DNA of 64,000 nucleotides from Streptomyces hygroscopicus subsp. hygroscopicus (lineage in GTDB: Bacteria; Actinomycetota; Actinomycetes; Streptomycetales; Streptomycetaceae): contig NZ_BSSM01000016.1 in NCBI RefSeq assembly GCF_030269125.1, positions 141,090 through 205,089 of the forward strand, written 5' to 3'. Shown in pieces: positions 26,012 through 34,652 of this stretch (position 1 is its first letter; every line of letters starts with the position of its first letter). Position numbers and translations under genes: made by a program. The notes under the pieces were generated by a model. That model saw only the letters and a program-made list of their open reading frames with translations. It searched no databases and was not told the origin of the DNA.

Positions 26012-28468
26012 ATGGAACCAGCGCGCGAGAGCGACACCGCAGCCACGCCCGTGGGGGCGGCGGACCTCTTCGACGCGTCCACGGACGCGGCCGCGGTGAT
26101 CTCACAGGACGGCGCGGTGTTCGGCTGGACCCGCGGCGCCGAGGCGCTGCTCGGCTATTCCGCGCCCGAGATGGTCGGCACCCGGGCCGGGCGCCTGCTC
26201 GCGATGCCCGAGGACCCGGGACGGATCAGCGGCGTCGCGGAGCGCTGCCGTGCCGGCAGCGGCTGGAGCGGGACGATCCCGGTACGGCACCGCGACGGCC
26301 ACCGGTTCGACGTCCGGCTGCGCATCTCGGCCTCGTTCCGCATGGGCGGACGGGAGTGCTTCCTGGTGTCGGCGCGTGAACAGCACCAGCAGTGGACGAT
26401 GGCCCAGTCCGTCCTCGACGGGTTCCTGACCCGCTCACCGGTCGGCATGGCCGTCCTGGACCGCGACCTGCGCTACGTGTGGCTGAACGACACCCTGGAA
26501 CGGCTCAGCGGGGTGCCCCGGCAGGAGCGGCTGGGGCGGCGGCTCAGCGAACTGCTGCCGGGGCTCCAGGGGGAGGCCCTGGAGAAGCTGATGCGCAAGG
26601 TGCTCGCCACCGGCGTGCCCGTCACCGACTACGAGTACAGCGGATGGGTCTGGGCCGACCCGCACCGCAGACACGCCTACTCGTCGTCGTTCTTCCCGCT
26701 CCTGGACGCCGACGACACCGTCACCGGCATCTGCTACATGGTCGTGGACGTCACCGAGCGCTGGGCCGCCCGCCGGATCCTGTCGATGGTCAACGAGGCC
26801 GGCACCCGTGTCGGCACCACCCTCGACGTGCTGCGCACCGCCGAGGAACTGGCCGACTTCGCCGTCCCGCGCTTCGCCGACTTCGTCGCCGTGGACCTGC
26901 TCGAATCCGTGCTCAGTCGCGAGGACCACGGGACGTGGCTCAGTGACGCCGGGCCCGAGCCCGCACGGCCCGCGATGCGCCGCGCCGCTCTGCGCTCGGT
27001 GCGCGAGGGCTGCCCCGAAGCCCTCTTCCGGGTCGGGGACCGGATCGGTTTCCGCTCCCCGCCGCACGACGCGCGGACGCTCATCGAGGGCGACCCGCTG
27101 TTCATCCCGTTCCTCCAGGCCGAGCAGGAGCCGTGGGTGGCCGCCGAGCCGCCGCGGGCCGAGCGCGTCCGCGAGTTCGGCATGCACTCGCTGATCTCCG
27201 TACCCGTGCGGGCCCGCAACACCGCCCTCGGCGTCGCCACCTTCGTCCGCACGACCAACCCGGCGCCCTTCGCGTCCGACGACGTCCTGCTGGCCCGGGA
27301 ACTGGTGGCGCGGGCGGCGGTCTGCCTGGACAACGCCCGCCGCTACACCAGGGAGCACACGGCCGCCCTCACCCTGCAACGCAGCCTGCTGCCCACCGCC
27401 CTCAGCGGCGGCACCGCGCTCGACGTGGCCTCGTCCTACCTCCCCGCCGATCCGACCGGAGGGGTCGGCGGCGACTGGTTCGACGTGATCCCGCTGTCCG
27501 GGGCGCGGGTCGGGCTCGTGGTCGGCGACGTGGTGGGCCACGGCATCGGCGCCGCCGCGAGCATGGGGCGGCTGCGCACCGCCGTACAGACCCTCGCGGA
27601 CATGGAACTGCCCCCCGACGAACTCCTCGCCCACCTGGACGACCTCGTCCTCCGGCTGGGCTGCGAGGAGGCCGTCTCCGGCGCCGGTGCCCGGGTCACC
27701 GCCTTCACCGGTGCGACCTGCCTCTACGCCGTGTACGACCCGGTCATCCGGCGGTGCGCCATGGCCCGCGCCGGCCACCCGCCGCCCGTCGTGGTCCCCC
27801 CGGACGGGCCCGCCCACTTCCCGGAGATCCCGGCCGGACCCCCACTGGGCCTGGGCGGCATGGCCTTCGAGGCCACCGAGATCGAACTGGCCGAGCACAG
27901 CCTGCTGGGGCTGTACACCAACGGCCTCATCCAGGGGTGCGAGGACGTCGAGCGCGGCATGGCCCGGCTCACCGAGGCACTCACCCGCGCCGAGCCGGAC
28001 CTGGAGCGGCTGTGCACCGCCGTGGTGGACGAACTCGTCCCGCGGCCGCAGCCCGACGACATCGCGCTGCTGCTGACCCGCACCCACGCCCTGGGCACCG
28101 ACCACGTCGTCTCCTGGGACGTCCCCGACGACCCGTCCGCGGTGGGCGAGATGCGCGCCCTGGCCGCCCGACAGGTCATGGAGTGGGGTCTCGGCGAGCT
28201 GGTCATGACGACGGAGCTCCTGGTGAGCGAACTCGTCACCAACGCCATCCGCTACGCCGCCCCGCCCATCCGCCTACGCCTGCTCCGCGACGCCCGCCTG
28301 ACCTGCGAGGTCGCCGACGCCAGCAGCACCGCACCGCGCCTGCGGCACGCCCGCAGCACCGACGAGGGCGGCCGGGGGCTGTTCCTCGTCGCCCAGCTGT
28401 CCCTGCGCTGGGGTGCCCGCTACACCGGCGACGGGAAGATCATCTGGGCCGAGCAGGAGATCCCGTAG
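26012..28468 (+). CDS. PAS-PAS-GAF-SpoIIE phosphatase with HATPase anti-sigma domain
   Basis: An 818-residue soluble signalling protein. In order: PAS (about 15-115), second PAS (about 130-245: FLTRSPVGMAVLDRDLRYVWLNDTLERLSG), GAF (about 265-440), PP2C-type SpoIIE phosphatase (about 455-675: LPADPTGGVGGDWFDVIPL with the metal Asp, GDVVGHGIGAAASMGRLR, MARAGHPPPVVV, LGLYTNGLIQ), and an RsbW-like HATPase (about 690-815: ELVTNAIRYA, DEGGRGLFLVAQL). Such proteins dephosphorylate anti-sigma-antagonists and can phosphorylate or bind sigma partners in Streptomyces stress responses. In the motif YTNGLIQ an Asn replaces the Asp of the usual YTDGL. The start could be the GTG three codons earlier. Confidence 0.93.
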   Translation: MEPARESDTAATPVGAADLFDASTDAAAVISQDGAVFGWTRGAEALLGYSAPEMVGTRAGRLLAMPEDPGRISGVAERCRAGSGWSGTIPVRHRDGHRFDVRLRISASFRMGGRECFLVSAREQHQQWTMAQSVLDGFLTRSPVGMAVLDRDLRYVWLNDTLERLSGVPRQERLGRRLSELLPGLQGEALEKLMRKVLATGVPVTDYEYSGWVWADPHRRHAYSSSFFPLLDADDTVTGICYMVVDVTERWAARRILSMVNEAGTRVGTTLDVLRTAEELADFAVPRFADFVAVDLLESVLSREDHGTWLSDAGPEPARPAMRRAALRSVREGCPEALFRVGDRIGFRSPPHDARTLIEGDPLFIPFLQAEQEPWVAAEPPRAERVREFGMHSLISVPVRARNTALGVATFVRTTNPAPFASDDVLLARELVARAAVCLDNARRYTREHTAALTLQRSLLPTALSGGTALDVASSYLPADPTGGVGGDWFDVIPLSGARVGLVVGDVVGHGIGAAASMGRLRTAVQTLADMELPPDELLAHLDDLVLRLGCEEAVSGAGARVTAFTGATCLYAVYDPVIRRCAMARAGHPPPVVVPPDGPAHFPEIPAGPPLGLGGMAFEATEIELAEHSLLGLYTNGLIQGCEDVERGMARLTEALTRAEPDLERLCTAVVDELVPRPQPDDIALLLTRTHALGTDHVVSWDVPDDPSAVGEMRALAARQVMEWGLGELVMTTELLVSELVTNAIRYAAPPIRLRLLRDARLTCEVADASSTAPRLRHARSTDEGGRGLFLVAQLSLRWGARYTGDGKIIWAEQEIP

Positions 28469-29660
28469 GGGACGGATGGCTCGGCTGGGGCATGGGCGGC
28501 TCGTCCACGGCGCGGATCTCCTCGTCGGCGAGCAGGCACGCCGCGAGCGCGGCCGTGTCGTCCTGGAGCTGGTCGCCGCTGTACTCCAGCAGATCGTGGT
28601 GGAGCCGCTCCAGCAGCGCGTGCGGGGCCAGTGGGCCGAAGGAGCGCAGGCGCTGCGCCAGGGGGTAGAAGGTGCCGGACGCGTCCCTGGTCTCGGTCAC
28701 GCCGTCCGTGTACAGCAGCAGCTGCTCGCCGGGTTCGAAGGGGTAACTGTCCACCCGGTGCGGCTCCATGAGCAGCATGCCGAGGTTCAGCGGCGGACCC
28801 GAACACCCGCTGTCCAGTTCCCGGACCTCGTCGGCGCGGATCAGCAGCGGCGGCGGATGGCCGCAGTTGACGACGCGCACGAGCCGCCCGTCGGCGGGGA
28901 TCTCGGCGAAGAGCGCGGTGATGAACCGCTCGGCCGTGTCGCTGCCGCCGAGGTGCTCGGCCCGGCGCGACACGCTGCGCTCCATGCGGCGGGCCAGCGC
29001 GGCGAGATCGGGCTCGTCGTGCGCGGCCTCGCGGAACGCGCCGAGTACCGAGGCGGCCGTCTCCACCGCGAGCAGCCCCTTGCCGCGCACGTCGCCGATG
29101 AGCAGCCGTACGCCGAACGCGGTGGGCACGGCCTCGTAGAGGTCGCCGCCGATGCGCGCCTCCGCGGCGGCGGACAGGTAGAGGCTCTCCAGGAGCAGGT
29201 TGCCGATCCGCCCCGGAAGCGGTCGCAGCAGCACGCGCTGCGCGATCTCTGCCACGAACCGCACGTCGGCCAGCGTGCGTTCACGGCGGATGCGGTGGCC
29301 GGCGAGGATCGTGCCGAGAGCGCCCACCAGGGCGGTGCAGACGTAGTCGGCGACGTAGTGCCGGTCCCACAGGTAGCCGACCGGCCGCCCCGCGCAGCAC
29401 GGCGTCCCGGCGAGCACGCCTTCCATGACGACCGCGAACGCCGTGGCGCCCGCGACGAAGGCGGGCCCGTGCGCGAACGCGGCCACCAGCGGCAGGGCGA
29501 CCAGCAGAAAGCTCACGGGCCAGTCGACGGGAGTGATCGGTTCCAGGAGCAGTACGGCCGCGACGTAGAACACCGGGAGCCAGCGCATCCAGGCCGGAGG
29601 CGCCGGTGGTCCGGTCCGTGTGGCGGCACCGACCTCCGGCTGGCGACGTGGACTTCGCAC
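28440..29660 (-). CDS. Membrane PP2C/SpoIIE-type Ser/Thr phosphatase
   Basis: A 406-residue phosphatase. Four or five hydrophobic helices fill about residues 22-125. A catalytic SpoIIE domain follows (about 165-385): AEARIGGDLYEAVPTAFGVRLLIGDVRGKG with the metal-binding Asp residues, FREAAHDEPDLAALARRME, VNCGHPPPLLI and LLYTDGVTETRD. It lacks a HATPase. It converges on the PAS/SpoIIE gene and the two coding regions overlap by 29 bases at their 3' ends. The pair probably acts in related partner-switching pathways (inference). Confidence 0.9.
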   Translation of the reverse strand: MRSPRRQPEVGAATRTGPPAPPAWMRWLPVFYVAAVLLLEPITPVDWPVSFLLVALPLVAAFAHGPAFVAGATAFAVVMEGVLAGTPCCAGRPVGYLWDRHYVADYVCTALVGALGTILAGHRIRRERTLADVRFVAEIAQRVLLRPLPGRIGNLLLESLYLSAAAEARIGGDLYEAVPTAFGVRLLIGDVRGKGLLAVETAASVLGAFREAAHDEPDLAALARRMERSVSRRAEHLGGSDTAERFITALFAEIPADGRLVRVVNCGHPPPLLIRADEVRELDSGCSGPPLNLGMLLMEPHRVDSYPFEPGEQLLLYTDGVTETRDASGTFYPLAQRLRSFGPLAPHALLERLHHDLLEYSGDQLQDDTAALAACLLADEEIRAVDEPPMPQPSHPSPTGSPARPR

Positions 29661-29811
29661 ACGGGACTCCTGTCACACGGGCTGGACGAGCGTCCAGCCT
29701 GGTGCGCGGGTCCACGCCGCACCGGTCATTGCTCCACTCAGCGGCATGTTCCGGTCACCGGGGGCCGACGGGCCGCACCGGGGACGCGAGGTGTCCGGCC
29801 GGGGGAACGGT

Positions 29812-29967
29812 TCACCAGTAGTGCCGTCGGCCGGCGACGGCGTGCCCCATCGACCCGAGGATCCACAGCACCGCGCCGACCACCAGAAGGATGATCCCGA
29901 TGGTCCACAGAATGGATATCCCGGTGAGGAATCCGACGATGAGCAAGATGATGCCGAGGGCGATCAT
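29812..29967 (-). CDS. Tiny two-helix membrane protein (DUF6131-like)
   Basis: Starting at the ATG at 29967, which has an AGGAGGCGGG ribosome site just upstream, the product is 51 residues. It has two hydrophobic helices (MIALGIILLIVGFLTG and ILWTIGIILLVVGAVLWILG) and a short polar tail ending RRHYW. Such small membrane proteins are common in Streptomyces and have no assigned role. A longer frame from 30000 would add a polar leader without a ribosome site. Confidence 0.8.
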   Translation of the reverse strand: MIALGIILLIVGFLTGISILWTIGIILLVVGAVLWILGSMGHAVAGRRHYW

Positions 29968-30091
29968 GGCCCGCCTCCTGTCGACGAATGTTCCTGTCAT
30001 GCGGGTGCCCCCGAGTGCGCCGAATCATCACGCGGGACGCGAGATTCTGACCGGGCACGTCCGGCGGGGTCGTCCGCGTGCGGACCGCCGC

Positions 30092-30670
30092 TCAGCTCTC
30101 GGGCGCGCCCCGGCGCAGGCCGTCCATGACGAGGTCGAGGAGCCGCGTGGCGCGCGGCCGCCAGTCCTCGTGCGGGTCGAGCTGCCACAGGCCGGCGATG
30201 GCGAGCAGGAAGTCGTCCGCGGTGACGCCGGGCCGGATGGTGCCGGCCTCCTCGTTGGCCCGCAGCAGGAGTTCGGCCGCGTCGGTCACCGGGGTGTGCG
30301 CCGGCTTGGCCGGGCCGCCCGGTGCGCCGGTGACCTGCCGGATCGCGTCGGCCAGACCGGCCTTGGCCATGGCGAACTCCGCGAGCCGGTCCATCCAGGC
30401 GCGCAGGGCACGGTCGGGCGGCAGGGCGGCGAGGAGTTGGGCCGCGCTGGCCGATACCTGCCCCATCTCATGGCGGTAGATCTCCAGGACCAGCGCCTCG
30501 CGGTTCGGGAAGTTGCGGTAGAAGGTCCCCTGGCCGACGCCCGCCTTGCGGGCGATCGCGCTCAGCGGGGCGCCCGCACAGCGCGACAGCTCGGCGAGGG
30601 CCACCTCCAGGATGCGTTCCCGGTTGCGCTGCGCGTCCGAGCGCCGTCCCGAGTCCTTCATGTGCGGCAC
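30092..30670 (-). CDS. TetR-family repressor of the Moco-oxidase operon
   Basis: A 192-residue TetR regulator. The helix-turn-helix is RERILEVALAELSR, then GVGQGTFYRNFPNREALV. The ligand domain ends LLDLVMDGLRRGAPES. It is divergent to the oxidoreductase operon, and the region between them holds a symmetrical pair of 14-bp palindromes. It is therefore the probable local repressor, with the oxidase substrate as inducer (inference). The start is GTG (30670), with GGGAGG a few bases upstream; the ATG three codons later is an alternative. Confidence 0.9.
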   Translation of the reverse strand: MPHMKDSGRRSDAQRNRERILEVALAELSRCAGAPLSAIARKAGVGQGTFYRNFPNREALVLEIYRHEMGQVSASAAQLLAALPPDRALRAWMDRLAEFAMAKAGLADAIRQVTGAPGGPAKPAHTPVTDAAELLLRANEEAGTIRPGVTADDFLLAIAGLWQLDPHEDWRPRATRLLDLVMDGLRRGAPES

Positions 30671-30973
30671 TCGTCCTCCCCGAGGGTCGTGGCCGAACCT
30701 CGCCCTTGCTAAGCGGACAGGTGTCCGTTACGTTTCTGGGTAACGGACACTTGTCCGGTTGATGTCCACGATAGCCGCGGAAGAACCCCGGCGGCAGTCA
30801 CCCGGCCGACGCCCTTGGCGGCGGCTCTCCGCGACCCGCCCCGGCGCCACCGGCGCCCCGGTCCCCCCTCGCTCGCTCGACAACGGCTCCGCACGCAACC
30901 CGTTCCGCCCATGATCCCCCCGGCACCCACGGCATTGCACACCACCTGCTCTGGAAATGCGAAAGAAGCTGAC
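30671..30973. other. Intergenic region between tetR and the oxidase operon
   Basis: It holds the divergent promoters and the twin palindrome described below. The remaining 200 bases before the first operon gene form a long leader (30758-30973) in which I see no convincing reading frame. Confidence 0.5.
30714..30757. promoter_or_regulatory. Twin palindromic operator (TetR type)
   Basis: Two 14-bp palindromes, CGGACAGGTGTCCG (30714-30727) and CGGACACTTGTCCG (30744-30757), are spaced 30 bp centre to centre, about three helical turns. With the bases between them they form one larger dyad whose 18-base arms match at 17 positions. The location between divergent tetR and oxidase genes fits cooperative binding by two TetR dimers. 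Confidence 0.8.
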
Positions 30974-31531
30974 ATGGCCTCCTCGACGTCCAGTGTCATC
31001 ACCCTGCACATCAACGGCGAGAAGTTCACACTGCCCGTCGACCACCGCACCACCCTGCTCGACGCCCTGCGTGAACGCCTCACCCTGACCGGCACCAAGA
31101 AAGGCTGTGATCAAGGGCAATGCGGCGCCTGCACCGTCCTGTTGGACGGGCGCCGCGCCGTCGCCTGTCTGCAACTGGCGGTGGCGGCCGAGGGACGGGA
31201 GGTCACCACGATCGAAGGCCTCGCCGAGGGGGACCGGCTGCATCCCGTGCAGCAGGCATTCCTCGAACTCGACGGTTACCAGTGCGGCTACTGCACCCCT
31301 GGCCAGATCTGTTCGGCGATCGGGGTCCTCCGGGAGCACGCCGAGGGCCGGCCGAGCGCCGTCACCGACGACATCCGGCCGGAGGCCGGGCCGCCCCCGC
31401 TGACCGCCGAGGAGATCCGGGAGCGCATGAGCGGCAACCTGTGCCGGTGCGGCGCCTACGTCGCCATCGTCGAGGCCGTGACCCGGGCGGCGGCGGACGG
31501 CGCGACCGAGTCCGAGGAGGCCGTGGCATGA
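30974..31531 (+). CDS. Aldehyde/xanthine oxidoreductase 2Fe-2S subunit (PaoA/YagT type)
   Basis: A 185-residue small subunit of a molybdenum hydroxylase. The plant-type ferredoxin cluster is GCDQGQCGACTVLLDGRRAVAC (about residues 46-67). The second cluster domain has YQCGYCTPGQICSA and GNLCRCGAY. Electrons pass from the molybdenum centre through both 2Fe-2S clusters to FAD. Unlike E. coli PaoA it shows no twin-arginine signal, so the complex is probably cytoplasmic. The next gene overlaps its stop (ATGA). Confidence 0.95.
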   Translation: MASSTSSVITLHINGEKFTLPVDHRTTLLDALRERLTLTGTKKGCDQGQCGACTVLLDGRRAVACLQLAVAAEGREVTTIEGLAEGDRLHPVQQAFLELDGYQCGYCTPGQICSAIGVLREHAEGRPSAVTDDIRPEAGPPPLTAEEIRERMSGNLCRCGAYVAIVEAVTRAAADGATESEEAVA

Positions 31532-32520
31532 GGGAGTTCGACTACCGGCGGGCCACCGACGTCGCGGGCGCCGTCGCCCTGCTCGGCGCCGACCCGGACA
31601 CCCGCTTCCTGGGCGGCGGCACCAATCTCGTGGACCTGATGAAGACGGGCGTCGAACGCCCCACCCGGCTCGTCGACATCCGTGAACTCCCGCTGGACAG
31701 GATCGAGACGGCGGACGACGGCGCCCTGCGCATCGGTGCCACCGTCACCAACGCCGACCTCGCCGCCCACCCCGAGGTGCGCCGCCGCTACCCGGCGCTG
31801 GCCCAGGCGGTGCTGGCGGGTGCCTCCGGGCAGCTGCGCAACATGGCCACGGTCGGCGGGAACCTGCTCCAGCGCACCCGCTGCGGCTACTTCACCGATG
31901 TCACGCAGCCCTGCAACAAGCGGATCCCGGGCAGCGGCTGCCCCGCCGTCGAGGGCGAGCACCGCAACCACGCGGTCCTCGGCGCCTCCGACCACTGTGT
32001 GGCCGTACACCCCTCGGACATGGCCGTCCCGCTGACCGCCTTCGACGCGGTCGTCCAGTACGAAACCGCGGACGGACCGGGGGAGTTGCCGCTCGCCGAG
32101 TTCTACCTGCCGGTCGGTGACACCCCGCACCGCGAGACCGCCCTGCCGCCCGGCGCGCTGATCACCGGCGTCGTGCTGCCGCCCGCGCCGGTCGCGGCCC
32201 GCTCCCGCTACCGCAAGGTGCGCGAGCGCGCCTCGTACGCGTTCGCCATCGGCTCCCTCGCGGCCGCGCTGGACGTCCGGGACGGCGTCGTGCACGAGGC
32301 GCGCCTCGCCCTCGGCGCGGTCGCCTCCCGGCCGTGGCGGGCCCTGGCCGCCGAAGGCGTGCTGACCGGGGCGCCGGCCGTGCCCGACACCTACGCCGCC
32401 GCCGCGGACGCCGAACTGGCCGCGGCCCGACCGCTGCCGCACAACGGATACAAGGTGACCCTGATGCGCAACCTCGTCGTGGCCGTGCTCACCGAACTCG
32501 CCGAGGAGGCCGCCCGATGA
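31528..32520 (+). CDS. Aldehyde/xanthine oxidoreductase FAD subunit (PaoB/YagS type)
   Basis: A 330-residue FAD-binding subunit. Flavin motifs are RFLGGGTNLVDLMKTG (near residue 30) and GASGQLRNMATVGGNLLQ (about 100-117). After this comes the Cys-rich insert RTRCGYFTDVTQPCNKRIPGSGC, the feature that in E. coli PaoB binds an additional 4Fe-4S cluster. The C-terminal CO-dehydrogenase flavoprotein domain includes RYRKVRERASYAFAI. Start and stop overlap the neighbours by four bases each, showing tight translational coupling. Confidence 0.95.
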   Translation: MREFDYRRATDVAGAVALLGADPDTRFLGGGTNLVDLMKTGVERPTRLVDIRELPLDRIETADDGALRIGATVTNADLAAHPEVRRRYPALAQAVLAGASGQLRNMATVGGNLLQRTRCGYFTDVTQPCNKRIPGSGCPAVEGEHRNHAVLGASDHCVAVHPSDMAVPLTAFDAVVQYETADGPGELPLAEFYLPVGDTPHRETALPPGALITGVVLPPAPVAARSRYRKVRERASYAFAIGSLAAALDVRDGVVHEARLALGAVASRPWRALAAEGVLTGAPAVPDTYAAAADAELAAARPLPHNGYKVTLMRNLVVAVLTELAEEAAR

Positions 32521-34652
32521 CCACCGCCACCACCACCGAGACGGCGACCCGCGCGCCGTCCGTCGGTACCGCCCGCACCCGCGTGGAGGGCGTGGAGAAG
32601 GTCACCGGAGCCGCCCGGTACGCGGGCGAGATCCCCTTCGCCGGCCTCGCCCACGGCTGGCTGGTGCTGTCCACGGTCGCCCGCGGTCGCATCAGCGCAC
32701 TCGACACCGACGCGGTCCTCGCCATGCCCGGCGTCCTCGCCGTCCTCGACCACCGCAACGCGCCGCGCCTGAACACCGACTTCCCCAGCATGCTGGGCAT
32801 GCGGCCGGACGCGACCTGTGCCGTCTTCCAGCACGACCGGGTGCCGCACCTGGGCTGGCCGGTGGCGCTCGTGGTGGCCGAGACCTCCGAACAGGCCCGG
32901 GAGGCCGCCGAGTCGCTCGTGGTGCACTACGAACCCGAGCCCCACGACACCGACTTCACGTCCGGGCGTCCCGACGCCTACCCGCTGGACGGCTTCATGC
33001 CCGCGGTGACGGAGAAGGGCGACATCGACGCCGAACTCGCCGCCTCGGCCGTGGTGGTGGACGCGGAGTACACCACCCCCGAAGAGCACCACAACCCGAT
33101 GGAACCGCACGCGGCCACCGCCCACTGGGACGACGGCCGCCTCGAAGTGGTCGACTCCAACCAGGGCGCCACCTGGGTCGTGGGCGACCTCGCCAACCTC
33201 TTCTCACTCGACCCGGCCGCCGTGCGGGTGCGCTCCGAACACGTCGGCGGGGGCTTCGGCAGCAAGGGCGTGCGCGCCCACCAGGTGGCCGCCGTGATGG
33301 CCGCGCGCGAGCTGGGGCGCCCCGTACGGGTGGTCATGACGCGCCGTCAGATGTTCACGCTGGCCGGCCACCGCAGCCCGACCGTCCAGCGGATCAGGCT
33401 CGGCGCCGACGCCGACGGACGGCTGCGCGCCCTGGAGCACCGCGCCCTCAGCCACACCTCCACCGTGTACGAGTTCGTGGAGCCGAGCGCCGGTGTGGCG
33501 CGGGTGATGTACGACGCCGACGCCCACCGCACCGAGAACCGCGTGGTACGGCTCGACGTGCCGAGCCCGACCTTCATGCGCGCCCCGGGCGAGGCGCCCG
33601 GCTCGTTCGCGCTGGAGTCGGCGCTGGACGAACTCGCCGTCGAGTGCGGGCTCGACCCGGTCGAACTGCGCCTGCGCAACGACGCCGTGCGCGGACCGGT
33701 CTCGGGCCTGCCCTTCGCGGGCCGCCGGCTGGCCGACTGCTTCCGCGAGGGCGCCCGCAGGTTCGGCTGGGCCGGCCGCGACCCCCGCCCCGGGGTGCGC
33801 CGGGACGGTCGCTGGCTGCTCGGCACCGGCACGGCCGCGGCCTCCTTCCCGGCAGGCGCGGCACCCTCCACGGCGACCGTGACCGCCCACCCGGACGGCG
33901 ACTTCACCGTACGGATCGCCGCCGCCGACATCGGCACCGGGGCCCGGACCGCCCTGACCCTGGTCTCCGCCGACGCGCTGGGCGTCGCCCCCGAACGGGT
34001 CCGGGTCCGCATCGGCGACAGCGCCTTCGGACCGGCGATGATCGCCGGCGGCTCCATGGGCACCCGCTCGTGGTCCTGGGCGGTCAAGGCGGCGGCCGAG
34101 GAACTGCGCGAGCGGCTCGCCCTCGGCGCCGACGTCCCGGCCGAGGGGATCACGGTCCGGTCGGACACCACCGCGGCCATCGGCGCGCTCGCCGCGGCCG
34201 AACGGCACTCCTTCGGCGCCCAGTTCGCCGAGGTGGCCGTGGACGTCACCACCGGCGAGGTGCGTGTGCGGCGGATGCTGGGCATCTTCGCGGCGGGCCG
34301 GATCGTCAACCCGCTCACCGCCCGCAACCAGCTCCTCGGCGGCATGATCTGGGCCATCTCCATGGCCCTGCACGAGGAGGCGCTGCGCGACCGTGCCTCG
34401 GGCGGCCTCGTCGGCGCGGACCTCGCCGGCTACCACGTGGCCACCCATGCCGACGTGCCGCGCATCGAGGCCGACTGGATCGAGGACCCGGACCCCGACG
34501 ACCCGGTCGGCATCAAGGGCATCGGCGAGATCGGCATCGTGGGCGCCGTGGCCGCCGTCGCCAACGCCGTGTGGCACGCGACCGGCACCCGCCACCGCCG
34601 TCTGCCGATCAGCCCGGACCGCGTCCTCGCGGCGGGAGCGCCGGATGCTTGA
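32517..34652 (+). CDS. Aldehyde/xanthine oxidoreductase molybdenum subunit (PaoC/YagR type)
   Basis: A 711-residue catalytic subunit that binds the molybdopterin cofactor. It begins with the conserved RVEGVEKVTGAARYAGEIP. Cofactor contacts include HVGGGFGSKG (about 242-251), FMRAPGEAPGSFALE and GGSMGTRSWSW. The catalytic base is the Glu in IKGIGEIGIVGAVAAVANA near the C-terminus. The family oxidises aldehydes or hydroxylates N-heterocycles. The subunit split (small, FAD with Fe-S insert, large) points to the PaoABC aldehyde oxidoreductase group rather than classic xanthine dehydrogenase. Confidence 0.95.
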   Translation: MTTATTTETATRAPSVGTARTRVEGVEKVTGAARYAGEIPFAGLAHGWLVLSTVARGRISALDTDAVLAMPGVLAVLDHRNAPRLNTDFPSMLGMRPDATCAVFQHDRVPHLGWPVALVVAETSEQAREAAESLVVHYEPEPHDTDFTSGRPDAYPLDGFMPAVTEKGDIDAELAASAVVVDAEYTTPEEHHNPMEPHAATAHWDDGRLEVVDSNQGATWVVGDLANLFSLDPAAVRVRSEHVGGGFGSKGVRAHQVAAVMAARELGRPVRVVMTRRQMFTLAGHRSPTVQRIRLGADADGRLRALEHRALSHTSTVYEFVEPSAGVARVMYDADAHRTENRVVRLDVPSPTFMRAPGEAPGSFALESALDELAVECGLDPVELRLRNDAVRGPVSGLPFAGRRLADCFREGARRFGWAGRDPRPGVRRDGRWLLGTGTAAASFPAGAAPSTATVTAHPDGDFTVRIAAADIGTGARTALTLVSADALGVAPERVRVRIGDSAFGPAMIAGGSMGTRSWSWAVKAAAEELRERLALGADVPAEGITVRSDTTAAIGALAAAERHSFGAQFAEVAVDVTTGEVRVRRMLGIFAAGRIVNPLTARNQLLGGMIWAISMALHEEALRDRASGGLVGADLAGYHVATHADVPRIEADWIEDPDPDDPVGIKGIGEIGIVGAVAAVANAVWHATGTRHRRLPISPDRVLAAGAPDA

